A stretch of 64,000 bases of DNA, taken from Sphingosinicella sp942492965. GTDB lineage: Bacteria; Pseudomonadota; Alphaproteobacteria; Sphingomonadales; Sphingomonadaceae. The translations under genes were made by a program, and so were the position numbers. Location: contig OW818656.1 of assembly GCA_942492965.1 (NCBI GenBank), positions 1,550,001 to 1,614,000 of the forward strand, in the 5' to 3' direction. This document shows positions 26,313 through 37,209 of this stretch, piece after piece (position 1 is the first letter of the stretch; every line of letters starts with the position of its first letter). The notes under the pieces are model-generated. The model searched no databases. It saw only the letters and a list, made by a program, of their open reading frames with translations, and was not told the DNA's origin.

Positions 26313-26731
26313 CGGCGGAGGCGCAGGTTTCCCTGTTCACGCAGCAGAAGGCCCCCGTCGCCGAGGACATCGATGAGCTGGGGCATGTGAACAACGCCGT
26401 CTACGTGCGCTGGATTCAGGATATCGCGGTGGCGCACTGGTACGCCGTCGCGCCCGCCGATCTCACCGCGAACGTCGTATGGGTCGTCGTCCGTCACGAG
26501 ATCGACTACCGCGCGCCGAGCCACCTCGGCGAGACGCTGACACTTCGGACATGGGTCGGGGACGCGCCCAAGGGCGCGCGCTACGACCGCTTCGTCGAAG
26601 TCGTCGGCCCGGACGGCAAGGTGCGCGTGCGCGCGCTCACCACATGGGCGCTGCTCGACCGCGAAAGCCGCCGTCCAATGCGGGTCACGGCGGAATTCAC
26701 CGCGCCTTTCGTTCCGAAAAAGTCGGTATAG
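26309..26731 (+). CDS. acyl-CoA thioesterase, 4HBT hotdog family
   Basis: A 140-residue hotdog-fold thioesterase. The signature DIDELGHVNNAVYVRWIQD at about 17-35 includes the catalytic Asp and the HVNN turn typical of YbgC/FadM-type enzymes, and the HEIDYRAPSHLGE strand follows. It probably hydrolyses an acyl-CoA in the cytoplasm, chain length unknown. The ATG overlaps the oligopeptidase stop by ATGA, so both are made from one message, though no functional tie is obvious. Confidence 0.85.
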   Translation: MTAEAQVSLFTQQKAPVAEDIDELGHVNNAVYVRWIQDIAVAHWYAVAPADLTANVVWVVVRHEIDYRAPSHLGETLTLRTWVGDAPKGARYDRFVEVVGPDGKVRVRALTTWALLDRESRRPMRVTAEFTAPFVPKKSV

Positions 26732-26800
26732 TTAGGAGTTTGCTAAGCTTGCCGCGCTAGTTTCCCTCAGCGGTCGACGGTTTCGGCCGAGGGGATCATG

Positions 26801-28315
26801 ATGAGTGCATTCGGCAAAAAAGCTGGAATTGGGGCGGCACTGAGCGCGCCGCGTCGGGGCTTCGGCAACGCGGCGCCCATGCGCGGATCGCGCAGCACCC
26901 CGGCCGTGGAGCCGCTTCCCGAAATTGAAGACGTCCCGGAAAGCGCCGAGCCCGCGCTCGAACTGACCGGCGACCGTGTTCAGGATGCAATGCAGCGCCT
27001 CAGCGCGCGCGAGCGCGGCGCTGCCGGTTCGGTCAATTCGCAGCAGGAAGGCTTCGAAGCCTCGATCCACAAGATCAAGGAACAGGTGCTGCCGCGCCTG
27101 CTCGAACGTGTCGATCCGGAAGCCGCCGCGACGCTTTCCAAGGACGAACTCAGCGAGGAATTCCGGCCGATCATCGGCGAGGTGCTCGCCGAGCTGAAGC
27201 TGACGCTCAACCGCCGCGAGCAGATCGCGCTTGAAAAGGTTCTCGTCGACGAACTCCTAGGCCTCGGGCCGCTCGAAGTGCTGCTCGCCGATCCGGCCGT
27301 CTCCGACATCATGGTGAACGGCCCCAACCAGACCTTCATCGAACGCAAGGGCAAGCTCGAGCTCGCGAGCATCGTGTTCCGCGACGAGGAGCACCTGTTC
27401 CAGATCGCGCAGCGCATCGTGAACCGTGTCGGTCGCCGCATCGACCAGACCACGCCGCTCGCCGACGCCCGCCTGCCCGATGGTAGCCGCGTCAACGTGA
27501 TCGTACCGCCGCTCAGCCTGCGCGGCACGGCCATCTCGATTCGTAAATTCTCCGCCAAGCCCATCACCATCGACATGATGCAAAAGGGCGATTCGATGTC
27601 GGAGAAGATGGCGACGACGCTGAAAATCGCCGGCGCCTGCCGCTTCAACGTCGTCATCTCGGGCGGTACGGGTTCGGGCAAAACGACGATGCTGAACGCC
27701 ATGTCGAAGATGATCGACCCGGGCGAGCGCGTCATCACCATCGAGGACGCGGCCGAGCTTCAGCTCCAGCAGCCGCACGTGCTGACACTGGAAACCCGCC
27801 CCGCGAACCTTGAAGGCAAGGGCGCGATCACCATTCGCGACCTCGTCATCAACGCGCTGCGTATGCGCCCGGATCGCATCATCCTCGGCGAAATTCGCGG
27901 GCAGGAGTGTTTCGACCTGCTCGCCGCCATGAACACCGGCCACGACGGATCGATGGCGACGCTCCACTCCAACTCCCCGCGCGAATGCCTCGCGCGTATG
28001 GAGAACATGGTGATGATGGGCGACATCAAGATCCCCAAGGAAGCCATCAGCCGCCAGATCGCCGATTCGGTCGACATGATCGTGCAGGTGAAGCGTCTGC
28101 GCGACGGTTCGCGCCGCGTGACGAACATCACCGAGGTCGTCGGCATGGAAGGCCCGGTGATCGTGACGCAGGAACTGTTCAAGTTCGAGTATCTCGACGA
28201 GGCCGAAGACGGCCGCATCATAGGCGAATACCGCTCGATGGGCCTGCGCCCGCACACGTTCGAAAAAGCCAAGGCCTTCGGCTTCGACCAGGCCCTGCTG
28301 GAGGCCTGCCTGTGA
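26801..28315 (+). CDS. cpaF: CpaF/TadA-type secretion ATPase without a tad/cpa operon
   Basis: A 504-residue type II/IV secretion ATPase. The disordered N-terminus (to about 85) is followed by the conserved N-terminal domain and a RecA core: Walker A GGTGSGKTT, Asp/Glu box TIEDAAELQ, LRMRPDRIILGEIRG Walker B and the histidine box AMNTGHDGSMATLHSN. It powers assembly of Flp/Tad pili in its usual setting, but no pilin, CpaB, CpaC or TadB/C genes are nearby. GAGGGG six bases before ATG 26801 favours this start over 26798. An 84-residue gene overlaps its stop by GTGA. Confidence 0.93.
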   Translation: MSAFGKKAGIGAALSAPRRGFGNAAPMRGSRSTPAVEPLPEIEDVPESAEPALELTGDRVQDAMQRLSARERGAAGSVNSQQEGFEASIHKIKEQVLPRLLERVDPEAAATLSKDELSEEFRPIIGEVLAELKLTLNRREQIALEKVLVDELLGLGPLEVLLADPAVSDIMVNGPNQTFIERKGKLELASIVFRDEEHLFQIAQRIVNRVGRRIDQTTPLADARLPDGSRVNVIVPPLSLRGTAISIRKFSAKPITIDMMQKGDSMSEKMATTLKIAGACRFNVVISGGTGSGKTTMLNAMSKMIDPGERVITIEDAAELQLQQPHVLTLETRPANLEGKGAITIRDLVINALRMRPDRIILGEIRGQECFDLLAAMNTGHDGSMATLHSNSPRECLARMENMVMMGDIKIPKEAISRQIADSVDMIVQVKRLRDGSRRVTNITEVVGMEGPVIVTQELFKFEYLDEAEDGRIIGEYRSMGLRPHTFEKAKAFGFDQALLEACL

Positions 28316-28566
28316 CCGTGGAAGCTCTCATTCCCGTAACGCCGCCGCTGGTGAAATCGCGCCTGCGTACCAAGCGCAAGGCGGCGGTTGAGCTCGTTCT
28401 GGAAGACGGCACCAGCCTTGCCGGCCACATGTTCGTGGGGCCGGACGAGCGCGTGCTCGAATGCCTGAACGACGCGCGGCCCTTCCTGCCCTTCCTTCAG
28501 TCCGACGGCACGATGCTGATCGTCGCCAAGCTGAAGATCGCCGCCTGCCGACCGCTCGAAGACTGA
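28312..28566 (+). CDS. small hypothetical protein coupled to CpaF
   Basis: An 84-residue soluble protein that I do not recognise. After a basic segment (KSRLRTKRKAAVEL) it has alternating strands: VELVLEDGTSLAGHMFVGPDERVL, then NDARPFLPFLQSDGTMLIVAKLKIAACRPL, suggesting a small beta barrel. The GTG start overlaps the cpaF stop (GTGA), and no ribosome-binding site is obvious, so translation depends on cpaF. This makes a role linked to the ATPase likely, for example as a regulator or adaptor, by inference only. Confidence 0.6.
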   Translation: MTVEALIPVTPPLVKSRLRTKRKAAVELVLEDGTSLAGHMFVGPDERVLECLNDARPFLPFLQSDGTMLIVAKLKIAACRPLED

Positions 28567-28570
28567 GCTT

Positions 28571-28801
28571 TTAAGCCGGCCAGACCGCCGGCAGGTGCGC
28601 CGCGCCTGCGACGAGCGCGAGCAGCGCCAGGAACATCACACCGTGCCACGGCACCCAGGGCAGCGCCCCGGGCTTGCGTTTGCGCCGCACTTGCCAGAGG
28701 CTGAGAAGGCCGAACGCGAGCGCGACCAGCATCATCTTCAGCGTGATTTCGAATGTCATGCGGGGCAGATAATGCGTCGCCTGCGTATAGAACAGGTCCA
28801 T
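28571..28801 (-). CDS. small two-span membrane protein
   Basis: Unrecognised protein of up to 76 residues with two hydrophobic helices (about 20-37 and 52-70) separated by a strongly basic loop (QVRRKRKPG). The ATG at 28801 lies only 23 bases from the divergent methyltransferase start, so the internal ATG at 28759 (62 aa, MTFEITLKMM) may be the real one. Neither has a clear ribosome-binding site. It is convergent with the small cpaF partner, four bases apart. Confidence 0.5.
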   Translation of the reverse strand: MDLFYTQATHYLPRMTFEITLKMMLVALAFGLLSLWQVRRKRKPGALPWVPWHGVMFLALLALVAGAAHLPAVWPA

Positions 28802-28824
28802 ATGGGCCAACGAGGGAGAATCCA

Positions 28825-29652
28825 ATGATCCGCACCATTCTTGCCGCCGCTCTGGTATCGGCGATCGCGGTTCCCGCAATCGCACAAGACCACAGCCACC
28901 ACGCCGCACATGCCGCGCCGAATTATGCCGCCGCACTCGCGGGCGCGCACCGCAGCGAGGCGAACCGTGCGCGCGACGAATATCGCCACCCGGCCGAAAC
29001 GCTCGCCTTCTTCGGCCTCCAGCCCGGCATGACCGTGGTCGAGGTTGCGCCCGGCGGCGGCTGGTATACCGAGGTGCTGGCCCCGATCCTTTCAGGCCAC
29101 GGCAAGCTCTACGCCGCGCACGGCATCCCCGAGGCGAGCGAATATGCCGCGAAGTCGCTGGCTGGATATCAGGCGAAGCTGGCGTCGGACCCGATCTACA
29201 AGGCCGTAGACGTCACAAAGTTCGGCAAGGGCCACTATGATGGCCTCGCGCCCGCGGGCAGCGCCGACATGGTGCTCACCTTCCGCAACGTCCACAACTG
29301 GTACATGGGCGATTTCGCGGGCGACGCCTTCAAGGCCTTTTACAAGGCGCTGAAGCCGGGCGGCGTGCTCGGCGTCGTCGAGCATCGCCTGCCCGAAGAT
29401 CGGCCCGACGAGGCGATGAAGTCCTCCGGCTACATGAAGCGTTCGGTCATCGTTGCGCTCGCCGAGGCGGCGGGCTTCAAACTCGCCGGCGAATCCGAAG
29501 TGAATGCCAACCCGAAGGACACCGCCGATTGGCCGAAGGGCGTGTGGACGCTGCCGCCCAATTTCCGCGAGGGCGACGAGACCCGCGCCAAATACACGGC
29601 GATCGGCGAATCCGACCGCATGACGCTGAAGTTCGTGAAGCCCGCGTCTTAA
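28825..29652 (+). CDS. methyltransferase-like protein with an export signal
   Basis: A 275-residue protein with a standard signal peptide (MIRTILAAALVSAIAVPAIA, then Q) and a His-rich mature N-terminus, followed by a class I methyltransferase fold: TVVEVAPGGGWYTEVLAPIL as the SAM-binding loop at about 72-91, DMVLTFRNVHNWY and GGVLGVVEHR as later strands. Exported proteins of this kind form a known family annotated as predicted methyltransferases, although SAM is not expected in the periplasm. GAGGGAGAA precedes the ATG. The stop overlaps the convergent pepN stop in TTAA. Confidence 0.78.
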   Translation: MIRTILAAALVSAIAVPAIAQDHSHHAAHAAPNYAAALAGAHRSEANRARDEYRHPAETLAFFGLQPGMTVVEVAPGGGWYTEVLAPILSGHGKLYAAHGIPEASEYAAKSLAGYQAKLASDPIYKAVDVTKFGKGHYDGLAPAGSADMVLTFRNVHNWYMGDFAGDAFKAFYKALKPGGVLGVVEHRLPEDRPDEAMKSSGYMKRSVIVALAEAAGFKLAGESEVNANPKDTADWPKGVWTLPPNFREGDETRAKYTAIGESDRMTLKFVKPAS

Positions 29653-32252
29653 GCGAGGCTCTTCGACGCCATCTCGAACGTATCGCGCGAGACGCCCGGC
29701 GCCGCGACGATGCGTTCGAGTTCGGCGCGCATCATCCCGGCGCGCGCATCTTCCATGCGCCGCCAGCGGCCGAACGGCGCGATGAAGCGCGCTGCCGTCT
29801 GCGGGTTGATCGCATCGACCTCCAGCAGTTTGTCGGCCACGAAACGGTAGCCCGCGCCGTCCTTCCGATGAAACACGAACTGGTTCATCGCAAGCGCACC
29901 GACGAGCGACCGGAAGCGGTTCGGGTTGCGGATCGTGAAGTCCGGATGCGCGGCAAGCGCAATCGCCTTTTCAAGCGCGCCGTCCCCCGTCGCCAACGCC
30001 TGCGCCGTGAACCACTTGTCGAGCACCAGCGCATCGCTCTTGAAGCGGTCGTAGAAGTCCTGCAGCACGCGCTCACGCGCCGGGGCATCCGTATCGACGA
30101 GCAGGCCGAGCGCGGCGATGCGGTCGGTCATGTTCGTCGCTGCCCGATATTGCGCCTCCGCCGCCGCGACCGCGCCATCATCCGCGTCCGCGAACAGATA
30201 GCCGAGCGCGACGTTTTTCAGGCGCCGCCGCCCCTTGCCGTCGGCCGACAGGTCGTAGACGCCGTCCGAAAGGCTGGCGTGCAGATCTGCCCACGTCTCC
30301 CGGCCGACACCCTCCAGCAGCGCACGGCGCAGCCCCTCGCGCGCGGTATGCACCGCATCCGGATCGACATTCGCGCCGAGCCGCTCCGCGACCATCGTCT
30401 CGGTCGGCAGCAGGATCGATTCCCCGATGAAGGCATGGTCGAGCGCCTGGTTCTTCAGCGTACGGCCTACCGCCTCGACAAGCGGCGCGGCATCCGTGCC
30501 GCCGTTCCGAACGGCATCCACGAGCCGGTCCATCATCAGCTGCTGCATCGCCTCGTAGCGCGCGAACGGATCGTCGTCGTGCGCGGAGAGGAACGCGAAA
30601 TCGGCGGCACTGCGCTTCGTCTCGACCGTCACCGGCGCTGAAAAACCCCGGTTGATCGAGAGCACCGGCGGCTCGCCGACATTCTCGAACGTCATCGTCG
30701 CGCTCGCCGAGCGAAGCTGGAACAGCTGCTCCGGCCCGAGCAGTGACCCCGACTCCCGCCCGAACAGCGCGATCTTCAGCGGAATGTGCATCGGCGCCTT
30801 CTTCGACTGGCCGGGCGTATCGGGCACGGCCTGCGCCAGCGTCAGCGTCGCGGATTTCGCCGCCGCATCGTAAGCGAGATCGGCGGTCACCGTGGGCGTG
30901 CCCGCTTGCGAGTACCACAGGCGGAATTGCCCGAAATCGGTGCCGCCACCGTCTTCCAGCGCCTTTACCCAATCCTCGACCGTCGCCGCCTCGCCGTCGT
31001 GGCGCGCGAAATAAAGGTCGGTGCCTTTGCGATAATTCTCCGGCCCGAGCAGCGTCGCTGCCATGCGGATCACCTCGGCGCCCTTGTTGTAGACGGTCGC
31101 CGTGTAGAAGTTCGAAATCTCGATGTAGCTTTCGGGCCGCACCGGATGCGCGAGCGGCCCGGCATCCTCCTGGAACTGCGCGGCGCGCAGCGCGCGCACA
31201 TCCTCGATGCGCTTCACCGCGGGGCTGCCCATGTCGGCGCTGAAGCTCTGGTCGCGGAAAACCGTCAGGCCTTCCTTGAGGCTCAGCTGAAACCAGTCGC
31301 GGCAGGTGATGCGGTTGCCGGTCCAGTTGTGGAAATACTCGTGCGCCACCACCGCCGCGACGGCATCGAAATCCGCGTCGGTCACGGTTTCGGCGTCGGC
31401 AAGGATGTATTTCGAATTGAAGATGTTGAGGCCCTTGTTCTCCATCGCGCCGAAATTGAAATCGTCGACGGCAACGATGTTGAACACGTCGAGATCATAT
31501 TCGCGCCCGTAGTGCACCTCGTCCCAGCGCATCGAATCCTTCAGCGCCTGCATCGCGTGGCGGCACTTCTCGACATCGGCGGGGCGCACCCAGATGCCGA
31601 GCTTCACATGGCGGCCGGACATCGTCTCGAAACTGTCTTCCAGCGCGCGGAGATCGCCCGCGACGACCGCGAACAAATAGCAGGGCTTCGGAAACGGATC
31701 GTCCCACCGCGCGAAGTGGCGCCCATCGCCAAGATCGCCCCCCGCGACCGGATTGCCGTTCGAAAGCAGCACCGGATAGCGCGCCTTGTCCGCCTTCAGT
31801 TCCACCGAATAGCGGCTGAGCACGTCGGGCCGATCCGGGAAGAAGGTGATACGCCGGAAGCCTTCCGCCTCACACTGCGTGCAGAGATTGCCGCCCGAGG
31901 CGTAGAGACCCATCAGCTTGGTGTTCGCGGCAGGCGCGATTTCCACGAGCGTTTCAACAGTCGCGGTATCGCCCGAAAGCGGAAGCACGAGCTTGCCGTC
32001 CGCCAGCGTGTAATCGCCTTCGCCGAGCACCCGCCCGTCCACGGCAACGGATTTCAGATCGAGGTCGTCGCCGTCGAGCACGAGCGGGCCGTCGCCCGCG
32101 CGCTCCACCTTCAGCACTGCGCGAACGCGCGTGCGATCCGCGTCGAGATCGAAGGCAAGGCTGATGTCGGGGATGCGCCACGCGGGCGGCGCATAGTCCT
32201 CGCGGCGGGTGATCGTGGGGGTTTCGCTTCGTGCTTCCATGGGAGCCGACAT
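29649..32252 (-). CDS. pepN: aminopeptidase N (M1 family)
   Basis: A 867-residue zinc aminopeptidase of the gram-negative PepN type. GAMENKGLNIF is the substrate-binding exopeptidase motif, and HEYFHNW with the downstream Glu (LKEGLTVF) is the HExxH-18-E zinc site, around residues 300-330. The C-terminal helical domain is complete. The start is MSAPMEARSET at 32252 or ATG 32240; the frame continues open to 32417, but that stretch translates a REP hairpin (it contains RPSTSLGM) and is not part of the protein. Cytoplasmic; general peptide turnover. Confidence 0.93.
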   Translation of the reverse strand: MSAPMEARSETPTITRREDYAPPAWRIPDISLAFDLDADRTRVRAVLKVERAGDGPLVLDGDDLDLKSVAVDGRVLGEGDYTLADGKLVLPLSGDTATVETLVEIAPAANTKLMGLYASGGNLCTQCEAEGFRRITFFPDRPDVLSRYSVELKADKARYPVLLSNGNPVAGGDLGDGRHFARWDDPFPKPCYLFAVVAGDLRALEDSFETMSGRHVKLGIWVRPADVEKCRHAMQALKDSMRWDEVHYGREYDLDVFNIVAVDDFNFGAMENKGLNIFNSKYILADAETVTDADFDAVAAVVAHEYFHNWTGNRITCRDWFQLSLKEGLTVFRDQSFSADMGSPAVKRIEDVRALRAAQFQEDAGPLAHPVRPESYIEISNFYTATVYNKGAEVIRMAATLLGPENYRKGTDLYFARHDGEAATVEDWVKALEDGGGTDFGQFRLWYSQAGTPTVTADLAYDAAAKSATLTLAQAVPDTPGQSKKAPMHIPLKIALFGRESGSLLGPEQLFQLRSASATMTFENVGEPPVLSINRGFSAPVTVETKRSAADFAFLSAHDDDPFARYEAMQQLMMDRLVDAVRNGGTDAAPLVEAVGRTLKNQALDHAFIGESILLPTETMVAERLGANVDPDAVHTAREGLRRALLEGVGRETWADLHASLSDGVYDLSADGKGRRRLKNVALGYLFADADDGAVAAAEAQYRAATNMTDRIAALGLLVDTDAPARERVLQDFYDRFKSDALVLDKWFTAQALATGDGALEKAIALAAHPDFTIRNPNRFRSLVGALAMNQFVFHRKDGAGYRFVADKLLEVDAINPQTAARFIAPFGRWRRMEDARAGMMRAELERIVAAPGVSRDTFEMASKSLA

Positions 32253-32293
32253 AGTGAGCGGAAAGGCGAATCGCCAGCGGCTTCGCGTGTGTC

Positions 32294-32372
32294 GTGCGTC
32301 CCTCGACTTCGCTCGGGATGAAACGCCCTTTTGCTCTACGATCATCATCCCGAGCGAAGTCGAGGGACGCAC
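32294..32372. repeat. REP-type palindromic hairpin, copy 1
   Basis: Two perfect 28-base arms at 32294-32321 and 32345-32372 are separated by 23 bases, with core GTCCCTCGACTTCGCTCGGG. It lies between the divergent pepN and epimerase genes. The same arm recurs at 56282-56368. The form, two opposite copies of a short palindromic unit, is that of a REP doublet. Confidence 0.85.
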
Positions 32373-32415
32373 AACCCGATGACAGCCGGCATGATCCCCG
32401 CCATGATACACGCCC

Positions 32416-33209
32416 ATGCCTCACCTCCTGATCCTCGGCCAGGGTTACACTGGATCGCGCCTGCGCGCGGCGCTGGAACGCGAAGGCTGGGCCGTGACCG
32501 GTACGGCGCGTACCGCACGGCCCGGCATCCTCGCGGCGGATGACCCCGGCGTAGCGGACGCCATCGCCACCGCAACGCACATCCTGTCCTCCGTGCCGCC
32601 CGAAGCCGATCACGACCCGGTGCTCGCGCGGCACGGCGCGTCGCTCGCCGCCTCCGGCGCGTGGCGCGGCTACCTCTCCTCCACCGGCGTCTACGGCGAC
32701 ACGGGCGGCGCGTGGGTGGATGAAACCGCGCCCGTCGGACATGGCCGCCGCAGCGCGCGCAGCGCCGCCGATCTCGCGTGGCAGAAGATCGGCGCACGCG
32801 TGCTGCGCCTGCCAGGCATCTACGGCCCCGGCCGCTCGGCGCTGGACCGCGTGCGTGAGGGCAAGGCACAGCGTATCGACGCGGGCACGCAGGTGTTCAG
32901 CCGCATCCATGTCGACGACATCGTGGCCGGCGTGATTGCCGCGTTCGCTGCGCCGCCCGGCGTGTGGAACATCGCGGACGACGAACCCGCGCCCGGCCAC
33001 GCCGTTACCGCATTTGCCTGCTCGCTCGCGGGCGCGCCGCTGCCCCCGCTCGTGCCGCTCGCCGGGGCCACGCTCTCGCCGCAGGCGCGCGCCTTCTATG
33101 CGGAGAACCGCCGCGTCGCGAACGGCAAGATGAAGCGCGACCTCGGCATCCGGCTTCGCTATCCTGATTATCGATCCGGCCTTCGCGCCTGTCTTCGGGA
33201 GGAGTGCCC

Positions 33210-33213
<4 letters not shown>
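32416..33213 (+). CDS. NAD(P)-dependent epimerase-like protein (YeeZ type)
   Basis: A 265-residue short-chain dehydrogenase/epimerase-fold protein. The dinucleotide motif LILGQGYTGSRL is at the N-terminus, YLSSTGVYGD carries the catalytic Ser/Tyr region and LRLPGIYGPGRSALDRVREG follows, as in the YeeZ group. The usual YxxxK catalytic pair is not clear, so enzymatic activity is uncertain. The substrate is unknown. The stop overlaps the ATG of the molybdoenzyme subunit by four bases, so they share a message. Confidence 0.75.
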
Positions 33214-35483
<2,270 letters not shown>

Positions 35484-35526
35484 TCACGCACTTAGACATT
35501 GTCGGCACATGCGTTAGGCGTCCATA

Positions 35527-37209
35527 GTGGCCAAGCCCAGCATCATGCCTGACAATCTCGACGATCCCGCCGCCGCGCGCCCCTTCGCCGTCCCGATCTA
35601 TCGGACGGTATGGATCGCGAGCATCGTCTCCAATTTCGGCGGCATGATCCAGTCCGTCGGCGCGTCGTGGATGATGACGACGCTCACCACCTCCCCCGCG
35701 CTGGTCGCGCTCGTGCAGTCGTCGGTAACGCTGCCGATCGTGCTGCTGTCGCTCGCGGCGGGCGCGATCGCCGACAATCGCGACCGGCGGCTGGTGATGC
35801 TTGTCGCGCAGGGTTTCATGCTCGTCGTGTCCGTCGGCCTCGCCGTGTGCACATGGGCGGGCCTCATCACGCCGTGGCTGCTGCTCGGCTTCACCTTCCT
35901 CATCGGGTGCGGCACGGCGCTGAACGGCCCGGCATGGCAGGCTTCGGTCGGCGACATGGTGCCGCGCGCCGCGCTTCCCGGTGCGATCGCGCTCAATGCG
36001 ATGAACTTCAACATCGCGCGCAGCCTCGGCCCCGCGATCGGCGGCGCGATCGTCGCGGCAGCAGGTGCAGCGGCCGCCTTCGCCGTGAACGCCTTCAGCT
36101 ATATCGGCCTCATCACGGTGCTCGCCCGCTGGCGGCCCCAGCGCGAGCCGCGAACGCTGCCGCGCGAGGGGCTGTTCGATGCGATGGCGGCGGGCATCCG
36201 CTACGTCGCCATGTCGCCCACGCTGCGCGCCGTGCTGCTGCGCGCAGCGGTGTTCGGGCTCGCGGCGAGCGCCATTCCCGCGCTGATGCCCGTCGTCGCG
36301 CGCCAACTGATTTCGGGCGGCGCCTTCACCTACGGGCTTTTGCTCGGCGCGTTCGGTATCGGCGCGATCGGCGGCGGGCTTTCGACCGGGCGCCTGCGCC
36401 GCACGCATTCGAGCGAATGGATCGTCCGCATCGCCATCGCCGCGTTTGCGGCCGGAACGGCGATCACCGCGTTTAGCCCCGCGATGCCGCTCACCATGTT
36501 GGGGCTGTTCCTTGCCGGCGGCGGATGGGTGCTCGCGCTGTCGACGTTCAACGTCACCGTGCAGATGTCGGCGCCGCGCTGGGTCGTGGCACGCGCGCTC
36601 GCGCTTTATCAGATGTGGGCGTTCGGCGGCATGGCGATCGGCAGCTGGATGTTCGGCGAGCTCGCCGGGATGGCGGACGTGCGCACGTCGCTGATGGTTT
36701 CGGCGGCGCTCCTCCTTCTCGGCCTCCTCCTCGGCTGGGCACGCCCGCTTCCCGAAGTGAAAGACCTCGATCTCGATCCCATCGCGCGCTGGACGGAACC
36801 GGAAGTCGCGGTGCCGGTCGAGCCCCGCACCGGCCCGGTGGTGGTGACGATCGACTACCGAATTCCCGAGGCGAGCATCCACGAATTCCTCACCGTGATG
36901 AACGAGCGGCGGCGCATCCGGATGCGCGACGGCGCCCGGCACTGGACGCTGCTGCGCGATCTCGCCGATCCCGAACTCTGGGTCGAACGCTATCACGTGC
37001 CGACATGGCTCGATTACATCCGCCACAACCAGCGCCGCACGAATGCCGACGCGGACAATTTCCACCGCCTGCGCGCGCTGCACACGGGCGCGGAACCGCC
37101 GCGCGTGCACCGCATGATCGAGCGCCAGACCGCCGTTCTGCCCGGTCTCCGCCTGCCGAGCGCACGCGAACTTGCCGGGCCGATCACCGATCCGTCGCAG
37201 TCAGGCTAG
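35527..37209 (+). CDS. MFS transporter with C-terminal ABM-like domain (MFS_3 type)
   Basis: A 560-residue membrane protein. Residues about 25-410 hold twelve spans of a major facilitator with family features SNFGGMIQSVGASWMM, ADNRDRR and ARSLGPAIGGAIV. After about 420 a soluble alpha/beta domain follows with VVVTIDYRIPEASIHEFLTVM and WVERYHVPTWLDYIRH, resembling antibiotic-biosynthesis-monooxygenase domains; this fusion is typical of the MFS_3 (enterobactin-exporter-like) group. Likely an effluxer of unknown substrate. Start is GTG 35527 or ATG 35545. Its TAG shares CTAG with the convergent EamA gene. Confidence 0.85.
   Translation: MAKPSIMPDNLDDPAAARPFAVPIYRTVWIASIVSNFGGMIQSVGASWMMTTLTTSPALVALVQSSVTLPIVLLSLAAGAIADNRDRRLVMLVAQGFMLVVSVGLAVCTWAGLITPWLLLGFTFLIGCGTALNGPAWQASVGDMVPRAALPGAIALNAMNFNIARSLGPAIGGAIVAAAGAAAAFAVNAFSYIGLITVLARWRPQREPRTLPREGLFDAMAAGIRYVAMSPTLRAVLLRAAVFGLAASAIPALMPVVARQLISGGAFTYGLLLGAFGIGAIGGGLSTGRLRRTHSSEWIVRIAIAAFAAGTAITAFSPAMPLTMLGLFLAGGGWVLALSTFNVTVQMSAPRWVVARALALYQMWAFGGMAIGSWMFGELAGMADVRTSLMVSAALLLLGLLLGWARPLPEVKDLDLDPIARWTEPEVAVPVEPRTGPVVVTIDYRIPEASIHEFLTVMNERRRIRMRDGARHWTLLRDLADPELWVERYHVPTWLDYIRHNQRRTNADADNFHRLRALHTGAEPPRVHRMIERQTAVLPGLRLPSARELAGPITDPSQSG

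Noticed and set aside
32253..32417. 55-residue N-terminal extension of PepN
   Set aside because: It translates the REP hairpin (RPSTSLGM and AKSRDAR strings) and lacks family similarity; the start at 32252 or 32240 fits PepN.
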